Assembly: GCF_900187375.1 (NCBI RefSeq)
Contig: NZ_FYEW01000002.1
Location: 930,001 to 994,000, forward strand
Length of the DNA stretch: 64,000 nucleotides
From: Hymenobacter gelipurpurascens
GTDB taxonomy: Bacteria; Bacteroidota; Bacteroidia; Cytophagales; Hymenobacteraceae
Direction of reading: 5' to 3'
Of the stretch, positions 1 through 7,417 are shown in pieces (position 1 is the stretch's first letter; every line of letters begins with the position of its first letter). The notes beneath the pieces were generated by a model, which was given only the letters and a program-made list of their open reading frames with translations, searched no databases and was not told where the DNA came from. The translations under genes were made by a program, and so were the position numbers.

Positions 1-2654
1 TCGTTGGCTTGGCCCATCAGGGTGTAGAGGGCTTTAGCTTCTTCAAACCGAACTTTGGGCACGTTGGCGCCTAGCTCACCGAAAAGCTGGTAGAACTCCG
101 AGCCGCCTAGCTCGTCGTAGGTTTCGCCCAGCAGGTACACCACGTCGTCGGCTTGCTTGAAGTCGGAGGTGATGGTGCGGCGGACGTCCTCGATTTTGGC
201 GGTCATGGAGTACAGGACCGTGGGCGGAACCGAAATCTTCACGCCATCGGCCTTGAAGTCGTTCTTCATCGAATCCTTGCCCGAGGTGAGCGGGATGCAG
301 TAGGCCGCCGTGGCATCGCGCAGAGCCTGGCACATGCGCACCAGCTTGGCCAGCTTGTGCTTGCCATCAGGGTTAGTGGCGGGGTCGTACACCGAGTCGG
401 GTACGCAGAAGTTGTCGTTCACCGACCAGAAGTTGCCGTCACCGTAGCTCAGGTTAGGCAGCTTACCTCCTACCGCTACAATCTGGCGCACAGCCTCGTC
501 AAACGCGCCGGCCGACATATCATAGGCGTCTATATCTCCGAAGCGGGGCAGGATACCGTTGCTCACGGCTACTCCTTCCCAGCTCTCGAAGTTGAAGCGT
601 ACCACGGCGGCATCCTGCGGAGCTTGCCCGGTTGCGCCCATGAGGGGCTTGATGATGGTGCGGCCCTTTACCTCGTGGTCGTACTGTCGAATTACCGATT
701 CGCGGGAGCAGATGTTGAGGCTGCCGAGCAGGCGTCTCAGTACGTCGGTATAGTCGAGGTTAGCGGGTAATGCGGGCTCTTGGGCGGTAGGCTTGGTCCA
801 CTCGGCTTCCAGCACTTTGCGCGGCACGCCGTTGTGCAGGAACTCCATATCAATGCGCGCCACCGACTCACCGTCGAAGCGCACGTCGAGGCTGCCATCC
901 GAGGTGAAGTAGCCGATATCGGTCAGCTCCACTTCCATTTCCTGGCCTAGAGCCATCAGCTCGGCCATCTTCGCGGGCTCCACAGCCAGCGAGAAACGCT
1001 CCTGCGACTCCGACACGAAAATTTCCCAAGGCCGTAGGCCAGGGTACTTCAGGGGCACTTTCTCCAGCTCCACCACGGCACCGCCGCTGATGGTAGCCAG
1101 CTCGCCAATGGAGGAAGACAAGCCGCCCGCGCCGTTGTCAGTACTGCACTTGATGAGGCCACGACGAGTAGCCAAGATCAGGAAATCCATGGCCAGCTTC
1201 TGCGTGATGGGCGAGCCGATTTGCACAGCCGTAGCGGGCGAGGTTTCGTCTAGCTCGATGCTAGAGAACGTAGCGCCGTGGATACCGTCTTTGCCCACCC
1301 GGCCCCCGGCCATGATAATGCGGTCCTGGACGTCAATGTTTTTCTCCCACGAGTCGAGGCCAGCCAGTTGCATGGGCATTACGGCGCCGGTGCCGCAATA
1401 TACCAGCGGCTTACCAGCATACCGGTCATCAAATACAATAGCGCCATTCACCGTCGGAACGCCCGACTTGTTGCCGCCATCTTCAATGCCTTTGCGCACG
1501 CCTTCAAAAATGCGGCGCGGGTGCAGTTGGTTGCTCAGCAGCGTGCCCGAAAACTCGGGGTTACCGAAACACAGTACGTTGGTATTAAACAGCAGCTGCG
1601 CGCCCCCGATGCCAGTCGCCAGCGGGTCGCGATTGTTGCCCAGAATGCCGGTAATAGCACCGCCGTAGGGGTCAATGGCCGAGGGCGAGTTGTGCGTCTC
1701 CACCTTCCACACGAACAACGACTCGGGGTTGATGCGCACGGCGCCGGCGTTGTCACTGAACACCTTAATCAACCAATCATTGCCATTAGCGCGGAGCTGG
1801 CGGTCCACCTCGGAGGTAGCGTCTTTGATGTAGGTCTTGAATAAGGAGTCTACTTCGAACTCCTCGCCGGTATCGGCATCCCGGTACTTAATAACGGCGC
1901 TGAACTCCTTGTGCTTGCAGTGCTCCGACCAAGTCTGAGCAATGATTTCCAGCTCGCAGTCCGTCGGGTCCTGGGGCAGGCCGGCGGTCTGGCGTTCGTC
2001 CTGAATGCTGGTGTAATGGTCGCGTACGACGCGCATTTCCTCTAGGTTCAGAGCATAGAGGTTATCCTTCGACAGCTTGACCAGCTCTTCATCGGAGAGG
2101 CCTACGAGGCGCACGGTGTCCGTAATAGATTCGGCCCCACCACCCGGCCGCGGCGTGTAGTCGCGAATCTGGGCTATGGGGCCGACCTCGAAGCGGTTAA
2201 TCATCTTGTTGCCGAGCAGGTCTTCGGCCAAGCGGCGCAGACTACTCTCGGTCAGCTCGTGCTCCAGGAAGTAGAGCCGTTTGCTGAAGATGTGCTGGGT
2301 ATGGGTGTCCAGAGGCTGGTTCAGAAAGTCGCCGAGGGCGTTCTGGGCCGATATGCCTTCGTCATCCGTCACGCCGGGCAGCTTGGCCACCAGAATGTAG
2401 CTTTTGTAGTCGGCGCCGTGGCGGAACTCGTCGAGGGCCACGTCGTGCAGCACTGGGTCCTGGAGGCAGTGGGTGGCGAAGTCGCGCAGTTGCTCGTCGC
2501 TCACGGGGTAGCGCACCGTGTAGAGGGCGGTGCTTTGCACCCGGCCGGTAGAGAGGCCTAGGTGGCGTTGGGCAGCTTCGGCTACACGTTGGCCCTCGCC
2601 ATCATGTTGGCCGGGCTTGAGCAGAAGCTGTATGGTTCTTTGGGTAGAGTCCAA
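1..2654 (-). CDS. purL: Phosphoribosylformylglycinamidine synthase, PurS-PurL fused form (3' end missing)
   Basis: ATP- and glutamine-dependent conversion of FGAR to FGAM in purine synthesis. The minus-strand frame is open from about 2670 to the left edge, so at least 884 residues are present and the C-terminus lies outside the window. The first ~80 residues (IQLLLKPGQHD and following) look like a PurS domain, followed by PurL core motifs: WSEHCKHKEF, KVETHNSPSAIDPYGGA and DNGAGGLSSSIGELA. This fits the roughly 1000-residue PurS-PurL fusion rather than the ~740-aa stand-alone small PurL. No ATG lies between the upstream stop and the conserved start, so I chose TTG at 2654-2652; the exact start is uncertain. 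The glutaminase partner PurQ is not in the window. Family call is strong. Confidence 0.88.
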   Translation of the reverse strand, partial: MDSTQRTIQLLLKPGQHDGEGQRVAEAAQRHLGLSTGRVQSTALYTVRYPVSDEQLRDFATHCLQDPVLHDVALDEFRHGADYKSYILVAKLPGVTDDEGISAQNALGDFLNQPLDTHTQHIFSKRLYFLEHELTESSLRRLAEDLLGNKMINRFEVGPIAQIRDYTPRPGGGAESITDTVRLVGLSDEELVKLSKDNLYALNLEEMRVVRDHYTSIQDERQTAGLPQDPTDCELEIIAQTWSEHCKHKEFSAVIKYRDADTGEEFEVDSLFKTYIKDATSEVDRQLRANGNDWLIKVFSDNAGAVRINPESLFVWKVETHNSPSAIDPYGGAITGILGNNRDPLATGIGGAQLLFNTNVLCFGNPEFSGTLLSNQLHPRRIFEGVRKGIEDGGNKSGVPTVNGAIVFDDRYAGKPLVYCGTGAVMPMQLAGLDSWEKNIDVQDRIIMAGGRVGKDGIHGATFSSIELDETSPATAVQIGSPITQKLAMDFLILATRRGLIKCSTDNGAGGLSSSIGELATISGGAVVELEKVPLKYPGLRPWEIFVSESQERFSLAVEPAKMAELMALGQEMEVELTDIGYFTSDGSLDVRFDGESVARIDMEFLHNGVPRKVLEAEWTKPTAQEPALPANLDYTDVLRRLLGSLNICSRESVIRQYDHEVKGRTIIKPLMGATGQAPQDAAVVRFNFESWEGVAVSNGILPRFGDIDAYDMSAGAFDEAVRQIVAVGGKLPNLSYGDGNFWSVNDNFCVPDSVYDPATNPDGKHKLAKLVRMCQALRDATAAYCIPLTSGKDSMKNDFKADGVKISVPPTVLYSMTAKIEDVRRTITSDFKQADDVVYLLGETYDELGGSEFYQLFGELGANVPKVRFEEAKALYTLMGQAN

Positions 2655-2778
2655 AAGGAGGTTGGTTATCTATTTTTCGGGTTTCCCACGCCTAGGCCAG
2701 TTGCCCACGTGAGGAAGCATACCCGCGCAGGGTACGCCGAAAATGCCTTGCTTAGCTACCGGTTGCAGCGAAGTAGGT

Positions 2779-3393
2779 TTAAGAAAACGCTTTTTCCGGC
2801 CGACTGCCGGGTTTCACCACCGGAATACCTGCCCGGCAAAGCGGGCAATCATCGGGTGCGTAGGTGGCCGCCGTTACCGGCAGCAGGGCAAAGTTCGGAA
2901 AAGAAAGTGAGGCTTGCCCACCCGTGCGGTCAATTAAACTTGCCACGGCCAAAACTTTTGCCCCCAACCCCTCCAACACCCGCGCTACTTCGTTGGTGCT
3001 CTTGCCGGTAGTCACCACGTCTTCGGCAATAACAATTTTTTGGCCGGGCTCAATGGTAAAGCCCCGCCTCAAGGTCATCTGCCCGGTATCATCCCGCTCC
3101 GTAAAGATGCCCGGAACGCCCAATTGGCGAGCCAGCTCATACCCAATCACCACGCCACCCATGGCGGGACCCACCACCACATCGGGCTGCAAGCCAGCTT
3201 CCTGAATCTGCCGGGCCAGCTCTGCTGCCGCTGGTGCTGCTAAATCAGGCCGGCGCAAGAACCGGGCGCACTGCACGTAGGTATCTGAGTGTAGGCCGGA
3301 GGAAAGACGGAAGTGGCCGCGCAGCAGCGCATCTTCCTGGAGCAGTTGCTGCTCTAGCGTTTCGGAGGTGAGGGTGGTTGAGGTGGAAGCCAA
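2779..3393 (-). CDS. pyrE: Orotate phosphoribosyltransferase
   Basis: Transfers phosphoribose from PRPP to orotate, giving OMP, the fifth step of pyrimidine synthesis in the cytoplasm. The 204-aa product has normal length for the family. The PRPP-binding motif EDVVTTGKST is at about residues 124-133, and VVGPAMGGVVIGYELA (about 73-88) matches the conserved central strand and loop. It lies between purL and pyrF on the same strand. The 170-base gap upstream holds a long inverted repeat, so it may be transcribed separately from pyrF/pyrD. Confidence 0.93.
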   Translation of the reverse strand: MASTSTTLTSETLEQQLLQEDALLRGHFRLSSGLHSDTYVQCARFLRRPDLAAPAAAELARQIQEAGLQPDVVVGPAMGGVVIGYELARQLGVPGIFTERDDTGQMTLRRGFTIEPGQKIVIAEDVVTTGKSTNEVARVLEGLGAKVLAVASLIDRTGGQASLSFPNFALLPVTAATYAPDDCPLCRAGIPVVKPGSRPEKAFS

Positions 3394-3435
3394 GGGAAGT
3401 ATGCTATTATATTGTAGGGTGAAGAGCTACTTAAG

Positions 3436-3543
3436 TAGAACGTCAATGCCAGCTTGCCGAGGGACCTCGCGTGCTGACGTATGATTACTGTGGCAACGTC
3501 GGCACGCAAGATGCTTCGACTCCGCTCAGCATGACATTCTTTT
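3436..3543. repeat. Degenerate intergenic inverted repeat, hybrid of two hairpin subtypes
   Basis: The left half carries CAGCTTGCCGAGG and CTCGCGTGCTGACG, nearly the same as the perfect hairpin at 33832-33931. The right half ends in the subtype ATGCTTCGACTCCGCTCAGCAT. The spacer TATGATTACTGTGGCAACGTC also matches the loop of the 33.8-kb copy. Arms pair only in part. It sits between pyrE and the end of pyrF and could end the pyrF transcript. Confidence 0.7.
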
Positions 3544-3563
3544 TACCATCTACTAGGCCTAGG

Positions 3564-4325
3564 CTATACTGAAACCGGCCGGAACTGGTTGATCTGCGCT
3601 ACCAGCTCCCGAGCGGCTAGGTCAGCATCAGCCGCTTGCCACAACGCGCGTGACGTATTAATAAGAAGACCGGAGCCATCAGCGCGCAGGCCGGCTTTCA
3701 AGGTGGCTTGCAAGTCGCCGCCTTGGGCGCCTACGCCCGGTACTAGGAACCACTGTTCTGGGGTGAGGCGGCGCATGCGGGCAACGGCTTCGGCATTAGT
3801 GGCGCCTACCACTAGGCCTATGCCGCCGTGCTGCTCGTCGAGCTTGCGGGCTATGGTAGCGGCGCAATCGGAGAGAGAGCCGCCGCGGGTGAGGGCCACA
3901 TCTTGCAGAGAGTGAGCGGGCTTGTTGCTGGTTTTAGCCAGCACAAACACCATTTTACCTGGCCTAGCAAACGGCACAATGGCATCGTCGCCCATGTAAG
4001 GGTTTACCGTCACGCCGTCGGCCCCAACGATGTCGTAGGCGAACTTGGCGTAGTGGTCGGCGGTGTTGGCAATGTCGCCAAACTTACCATCCAGAATCAC
4101 CGGGATGCTTTCGGGAATGCGCTGCACGGTTTCGCGCAGCAGCTTTACGCCATCCTCGCGGCTCAAGAAGAAGGCCAGGTTGGGTTTGAAGGCCGCCGCG
4201 TATTCGCTGGTTTGGTCGATAACCTCAGCTAGGCGGCGCGCTACCTGGGCATCATCCCCTACGGGGTCGAGGCCTACACAGAGGAGGCAATTGGCGTACT
4301 GAACGCGTTGGGTTAGCTTTTCCAT
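3564..4325 (-). CDS. pyrF: Orotidine 5'-phosphate decarboxylase (type 2)
   Basis: Decarboxylates OMP to UMP, the last step of de novo pyrimidine synthesis. The 253-aa product has CVGLDP near the N-terminus (about 16-21) and DGKFGDIANTADHYAKFAYD at about 79-98, which carries the catalytic Asp/Lys array of the type 2 subfamily. VPGVGAQGGD further on is the phosphate-binding loop. Its first 13 bases overlap the end of the PyrD-like gene, so the two are almost certainly co-transcribed and translationally coupled. Confidence 0.94.
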   Translation of the reverse strand: MEKLTQRVQYANCLLCVGLDPVGDDAQVARRLAEVIDQTSEYAAAFKPNLAFFLSREDGVKLLRETVQRIPESIPVILDGKFGDIANTADHYAKFAYDIVGADGVTVNPYMGDDAIVPFARPGKMVFVLAKTSNKPAHSLQDVALTRGGSLSDCAATIARKLDEQHGGIGLVVGATNAEAVARMRRLTPEQWFLVPGVGAQGGDLQATLKAGLRADGSGLLINTSRALWQAADADLAARELVAQINQFRPVSV

Positions 4326-5176
4326 TCTGAAGTGATGGTTTCAGGTTGAAGATGAGCGCACTCGGTGGCTAGGCGGGCTGTGAGGCCTGGTTCCAGCCAT
4401 TCGCCGCTGGCAATCTGCACGGCACTGGCCCCGCAGCGCAGGTAGTCCGTGACGTGGCTGGCGGTAAACACACCGCCTGTTCCGAAGATAGGAAGTGTGA
4501 TATTCTCGTCATGCGCTAGTTCCCACACGCAGCGCAAGGCTACCGGCCGTAGCGCCTCGCCCGACAAGCCGCCGGCTACCGGTGCGGCCGTGGCATCATC
4601 TGGCAGGTGCAGGGCTTTGAGCAGATTGGTAGCAGCCAGCGCATCGGCACCGCCGGCTTGCGCCCCTAAGGCTAGGCCTCTGATGTGCTCCGGCCACGGC
4701 GGCAGCTTCACGATAACAACAGCAGCGGGGCCTAGCTCATTGCGTACGGCTTGCGTGGCTTCGCGCACAAACCTGGCGCTGAGCTCCTCCCCTTTGCCGG
4801 TGTCGGGCTGCGCTATGTACACTTCTACGCCGGCAATCAGGTCGCCGACTTCTCGGGCGAGGTAGCGCGCAATCTTGCGAAAGCCCGGGATGCCAGGCGC
4901 CGTGATGCTTACGAACACGGGCACGCCGTAGCGCCGCAGATTGGGCAGGTGCTCCTGCACCAGAATTTCGGCGCTTTCGGTGCGCATGTTGGTGGCGTTG
5001 AGCAAGGTCTGCTCATTTACCTGCCAAATGCCTTCTTCGTAGAGTCCGGGCTTGGGCTCCATGGTCACGGTGCGGGTGAAAATCGCGCCCAGCCGCTCAT
5101 AGCCCGCTCCATCCAGCTGCCAAGACGAGGCCGCCAGACACACGGGATTTTGTAGCGTGAGTTTTCCGAGTTGCAT
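4313..5176 (-). CDS. Dihydroorotate dehydrogenase-like flavoprotein lacking the catalytic Cys
   Basis: A TIM-barrel flavoprotein of the class 1 dihydroorotate dehydrogenase family, 287 aa from the ATG at 5176 (the frame extends further upstream but conservation starts at MQLGKL). Family features are VIVKLPPW (about 154-161, flavin Lys), ADALAATNLLKAL, GGLSGEALRPVALR and the phosphate loop IFGTGGVFTASHVTDYLRCGASAVQ. Known class 1 enzymes have N-x-S-C-P-N in the middle of the barrel, with the Cys as catalytic base. Here the aligned stretch (about 120-126) reads YIAQPDT, with Gln in place of Cys. The frame is intact and the gene overlaps pyrF by 13 bases. It is either a divergent enzyme or an accessory protein; whether it makes orotate is doubtful from sequence. 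Confidence 0.75.
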   Translation of the reverse strand: MQLGKLTLQNPVCLAASSWQLDGAGYERLGAIFTRTVTMEPKPGLYEEGIWQVNEQTLLNATNMRTESAEILVQEHLPNLRRYGVPVFVSITAPGIPGFRKIARYLAREVGDLIAGVEVYIAQPDTGKGEELSARFVREATQAVRNELGPAAVVIVKLPPWPEHIRGLALGAQAGGADALAATNLLKALHLPDDATAAPVAGGLSGEALRPVALRCVWELAHDENITLPIFGTGGVFTASHVTDYLRCGASAVQIASGEWLEPGLTARLATECAHLQPETITSEWKS

Positions 5177-5510
5177 AGTTTTTAAACAGCTATGATTTGC
5201 TCGCCACAGCGCTCCTACGCAGAGTCTGCAACCAGCAAAATCAGAAGAATACGCTACTACTGGCCTAGGCCCGAAGCAGCCAACAACTATCATTGAAACT
5301 CCCGAAAAAACGGGGTGGCCAATTCGCGGACCGACTTGCGTCAGAATCCCCCTGATTTCTATCACCCCGCTTCCTTGTACCACCCCGCCCCGCTGCCGCC
5401 GTTGGGTAGGCTACGGGAAGTTCGGGATTATTCAGTTGCCGGTTACCAGTTGTCAGTGGCAGTATGGAATTACTTTCCTGACAACTGGTAGTCGGCAACC
5501 GGCAATTAGT
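5177..5510. other. Non-coding gap upstream of the PyrD-like gene
   Basis: No credible gene. The stretch must hold the promoter of the pyrD-like/pyrF unit, but I could not place a convincing TAnnTTTG box. The right-hand part is taken up by the inverted repeat at 5433-5507. Confidence 0.5.
5433..5507. repeat. Imperfect inverted repeat
   Basis: The arm CAGTTGCCGGTTACCAGTTG (5433-5452, continuing TCAG) is matched on the other side by the reverse complement of 5478-5507. That arm carries a 6-base insertion (GCCGAC) in the middle. The spacer is about 20 bases. It sits directly beside the terminator at 5511-5541. The sequence is unlike the other hairpin families in the window. Confidence 0.65.
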
Positions 5511-5541
5511 AAAAGCAAAGCGCCCGACTACTATCGGGCGC
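5511..5541 (-). terminator. Rho-independent terminator
   Basis: An 8-bp stem GCGCCCGA/TCGGGCGC (5520-5527 with 5534-5541) is followed on the minus strand by TTTGCTTTT. It lies 17 bases past the stop of the 54-aa ORF and ends the short minus-strand unit that begins near 5956. Confidence 0.8.
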
Positions 5542-5557
5542 CTGCTGGAAAGTCAGA

Positions 5558-5722
5558 CTAGATGACGTTGGCGCAGTTGATGAGGAACGGTACGCAGTCC
5601 TGGATGTCGGTTTGGCCGAGGATGAACTGGGCTACGCGGGCCATGCCTACGCCAGCGCCCGAGTGCAGCTTTACCTCGTGCTCTTTGTGGAAGTCGAGGT
5701 AACAGAGGGCGGTGTCGTTCAT
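5558..5722 (-). pseudogene. 54-aa remnant resembling the C-terminal motif 3 end of a class II aminoacyl-tRNA synthetase
   Basis: The only clear feature is HSGAGVGMARVAQFILGQ followed by TDIQDCVPF. This matches the layout of class II synthetase motif 3 and tail (HGGxGLGxxR, then LxGxxNIRxxxxFPR in the Asp/Asn group). A whole synthetase would need several hundred more residues, and there is no room upstream before the leader terminator at 5807-5835. It therefore looks like a truncated remnant, or a very small motif 3-like protein. It is flanked by terminators on both sides and shares the promoter at 5963-5992. The exact parent family is not recognised. Confidence 0.4.
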
Positions 5723-5806
5723 GGTGGTTATCAGTTTGAGATCAGGCGTTAGAAAATACAAGAGTGGGTGCTGGGTCTGCCTAGGCCTATCGAATTGACA
5801 GGACAT

Positions 5807-5835
5807 AAAAAAACCGCTTCGAAAACCGAAGCGGT
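5807..5835 (-). terminator. Intrinsic terminator inside the leader transcript
   Basis: A 9-bp stem ACCGCTTCG/CGAAGCGGT (5813-5821 with 5827-5835) is followed on the minus strand by seven T. It lies about 120-150 bases after the promoter and before the 54-aa ORF, which is the layout of an attenuator. Confidence 0.8.
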
Positions 5836-5956
5836 GAAAGCAGCAAAACCAGAAAAAACAAAAGAGCCAACGCGGGAAATGACCTTGCGGTCATCTCGCA
5901 GGACGTTCTCGTGGAAGGCCCCGCGCTTCATCAGATCGTGTTGTTTTAGCTGAAGC
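5807..5956 (-). ncRNA. Putative attenuator leader RNA with a Phe-rich leader ORF
   Basis: The transcript would start about 7 bases after the promoter at 5963-5992 and end in the terminator at 5807-5835. On the way it forms a GNRA-capped hairpin (ATGACC-GCAA-GGTCAT, about 5876-5892). An ORF from ATG 5931 reads MKRGAFHENV and so on, with Phe-rich SFVFSGFAAFTASVF just before and into the terminator. Such clustering is typical of leader peptides that sense an amino acid. The ORF runs on through the terminator to a stop at 5749, so a short coding gene is a rival reading. The regulated gene is unclear, since only the 54-aa remnant follows. Confidence 0.5.
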
Positions 5957-5962
5957 ACGACG

Positions 5963-5992
5963 CAAAAGTACTACTCCGCCTGAGCTCACCAA
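5963..5992 (-). promoter_or_regulatory. Bacteroidetes-type promoter of the leader unit
   Basis: On the minus strand TTG (5992-5990), a 19-base spacer and TACTTTTG (5970-5963). Both boxes and the spacing fit the known TTTG-N19-TAnnTTTG pattern. This is the best promoter match noticed in the window. Confidence 0.75.
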
Positions 5993-6443
5993 CTGAAACC
6001 ATGTTAAGTTTATGTTACCTTAATGTTACTACCTTTTTGAGAGCACCAGAGTGGCCTAGGACAAAATTTTATTAGCTATGTTCCTGTATTTCAGGAAATT
6101 TAATTATCCGCTGTTTATTGCCTGTTTCTTCTATGGCCTTAGTACCTTTACCTTTTAATCTTCGTTTGAAGGCGCATATTATCTATACACTGGCCTACCA
6201 GCTAGCAAAAAAGTGCAATTTTCAGCATTAACTAACCCCTTATGCATCAGTGACAGTCCCACCGACGTCCTGAAAAGGCAATACAATTTCAATTTTCACT
6301 AAGATCCTCCCTCTTCGCTGATTTGGAGAAGTGCGGTGCCCTTATTATCTTAACATATTCATAATTATTTAGGTTTAGTACAATTCGTCGATTGTCGATT
6401 ACCTTTGTGCACCTCGTCAGGACATTCAACTTCATGCCTTCCT
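5993..6443. other. AT-rich intergenic stretch
   Basis: No gene seen. The base composition is clearly more AT-rich than the surrounding genes. It separates the minus-strand leader unit from the plus-strand DUF4468 gene and holds the promoter candidate at 6400-6407. TACCTTTTTG near 6030 is another possible -7 box, with no gene close behind it. Confidence 0.5.
6400..6407 (+). promoter_or_regulatory. Candidate -7 box (TACCTTTG)
   Basis: A perfect TAnnTTTG match 36 bases before the ATG at 6444. The -33 side is weak (TTTA near 6374). Confidence 0.45.
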
Positions 6444-7010
6444 ATGAAAAACTCTTTACTCAGTGTGCTTTTATGCGGGTTGATGCTTTTCTCGCTTTCA
6501 GCCTATGCTCAGTCTGATGCTCCGGCTCCTGTAGAATACAGTGAGCGAGTACCAGCTGAAGGTGCAGGAAGCTCGGCGCTTTACCGGCGGGCACTCGACT
6601 GGACGGAAAACCGTTTCGCCTACGGCCCAAAAAGCGGACAAAAGGCGGATGCCACCGCTGGCACCCTGCGCCTGACGGGCACCAGCAAGGTGAAGCCTGT
6701 AGACAAGAAAGCCCGCGAGCAGGCCATCACGATTCTGTTTGACTTCACGTTTCGGGCTTCGGATAATGGCTATGAATACAGCGTTGGATCGTTTCAGGCC
6801 ATTCCCGATCCGGAACAGCCCAGCCAAACCATGCCGCTTGATGCTTACATTGCGAAGCTGCGGGCCGAAAAAACAAACGATCAGACGCACAACGACCGGC
6901 GCGTAACAGCGCAGGCCACCTCTATTGCCAGCGAGGCAGCTATGAGCTTCCGCTCCTACATGAATAGCCAGCCGGCTGAAGGAAATGTAGGCCTAGCCGG
7001 CGAGAACTAA
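6444..7010 (+). CDS. Secreted DUF4468 (TBP-like fold) protein
   Basis: A 188-aa exported protein. The ATG at 6444 gives a clean signal peptide (MKNSLLSVLLCGLMLFSLSA, cut after AYAQ); the upstream in-frame ATG at 6405 would add an unlikely leader. The body, with YSERVPAEGAGSSALYRRALDW near the start and a conserved TGTSKV-type strand, fits the DUF4468 family of Bacteroidota, whose function is unknown. It is monocistronic: promoter candidate at 6400 and a 20-bp-stem terminator right behind. Confidence 0.75.
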   Translation: MKNSLLSVLLCGLMLFSLSAYAQSDAPAPVEYSERVPAEGAGSSALYRRALDWTENRFAYGPKSGQKADATAGTLRLTGTSKVKPVDKKAREQAITILFDFTFRASDNGYEYSVGSFQAIPDPEQPSQTMPLDAYIAKLRAEKTNDQTHNDRRVTAQATSIASEAAMSFRSYMNSQPAEGNVGLAGEN

Positions 7011-7035
7011 GTCAGTCTTTCCGCCTTATATATTC

Positions 7036-7085
7036 AAACACCAAGAGGGCCTGCTGCAGCTATGTAGCAGGCCCTCTTGGTGTTT
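7036..7085. terminator. Strong hairpin terminator after the DUF4468 gene
   Basis: A perfect 20-bp stem (7036-7055 with 7066-7085) with a 10-base loop. A-run on one side and T-run on the other make it usable from both strands. Confidence 0.85.
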
Positions 7086-7198
7086 GGTGTGGTCGGCATT
7101 TAGCTTCTAGGCCAGTGTTTGGCTACGCAAAGGCGCGCTAACACCAGAAATGGCGCGCTACTTCAGTTTAGCAGGCTTACCTGATGGGTATTACATGC

Positions 7199-7226
7199 AG
7201 AAAGCCGCGTTGCAGCGCGGCTTTCT
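7199..7226. terminator. Second hairpin behind the DUF4468 gene
   Basis: A perfect 11-bp stem (7199-7209 with 7216-7226) with a 6-base loop and only a short T-run. It may be a back-up terminator. Confidence 0.5.
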
Positions 7227-7360
7227 ATACTATCCTCTACACAGCTCCCCTTCACTCTTTCACTCGCCACAAAACTACGGGAAGCAAGTGGCGTGAACTA
7301 AGGCAATTAGACTAATAACAATATGTTAAAGACGAATGCCGCGCATTACCCGATCAACAC

Positions 7361-7395
7361 AAAAAAGCCCCGACTACCAGAAGGTAATCGGGGCT
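7361..7395 (-). terminator. Terminator of the NUC endonuclease gene
   Basis: A 13-bp stem AGCCCCGACTACC/GGTAATCGGGGCT with one G-T pair, followed by TTTTTT on the minus strand, 22 bases past the stop. Confidence 0.8.
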
Positions 7396-7417
7396 GGCCT
7401 AGCGAGGTACTTTACAA

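Larger units (their letters stand above)
7086..7417. other. Intergenic stretch with hairpins only
   Basis: No gene seen. It holds two hairpins: 7199-7226 (11-bp stem AGAAAGCCGCG, loop TTGCAG) and the endonuclease terminator at 7361-7395. Confidence 0.6.

Noticed and set aside
153..770. 205-aa plus-strand ORF and others opposite purL
   Set aside because: They lie antisense to the clear PurL frame and show no family features; shadows of GC-rich coding sequence.
5265..5498. 77-aa minus-strand ORF
   Set aside because: It reads through the inverted repeat at 5433-5507 and has no protein-like pattern.
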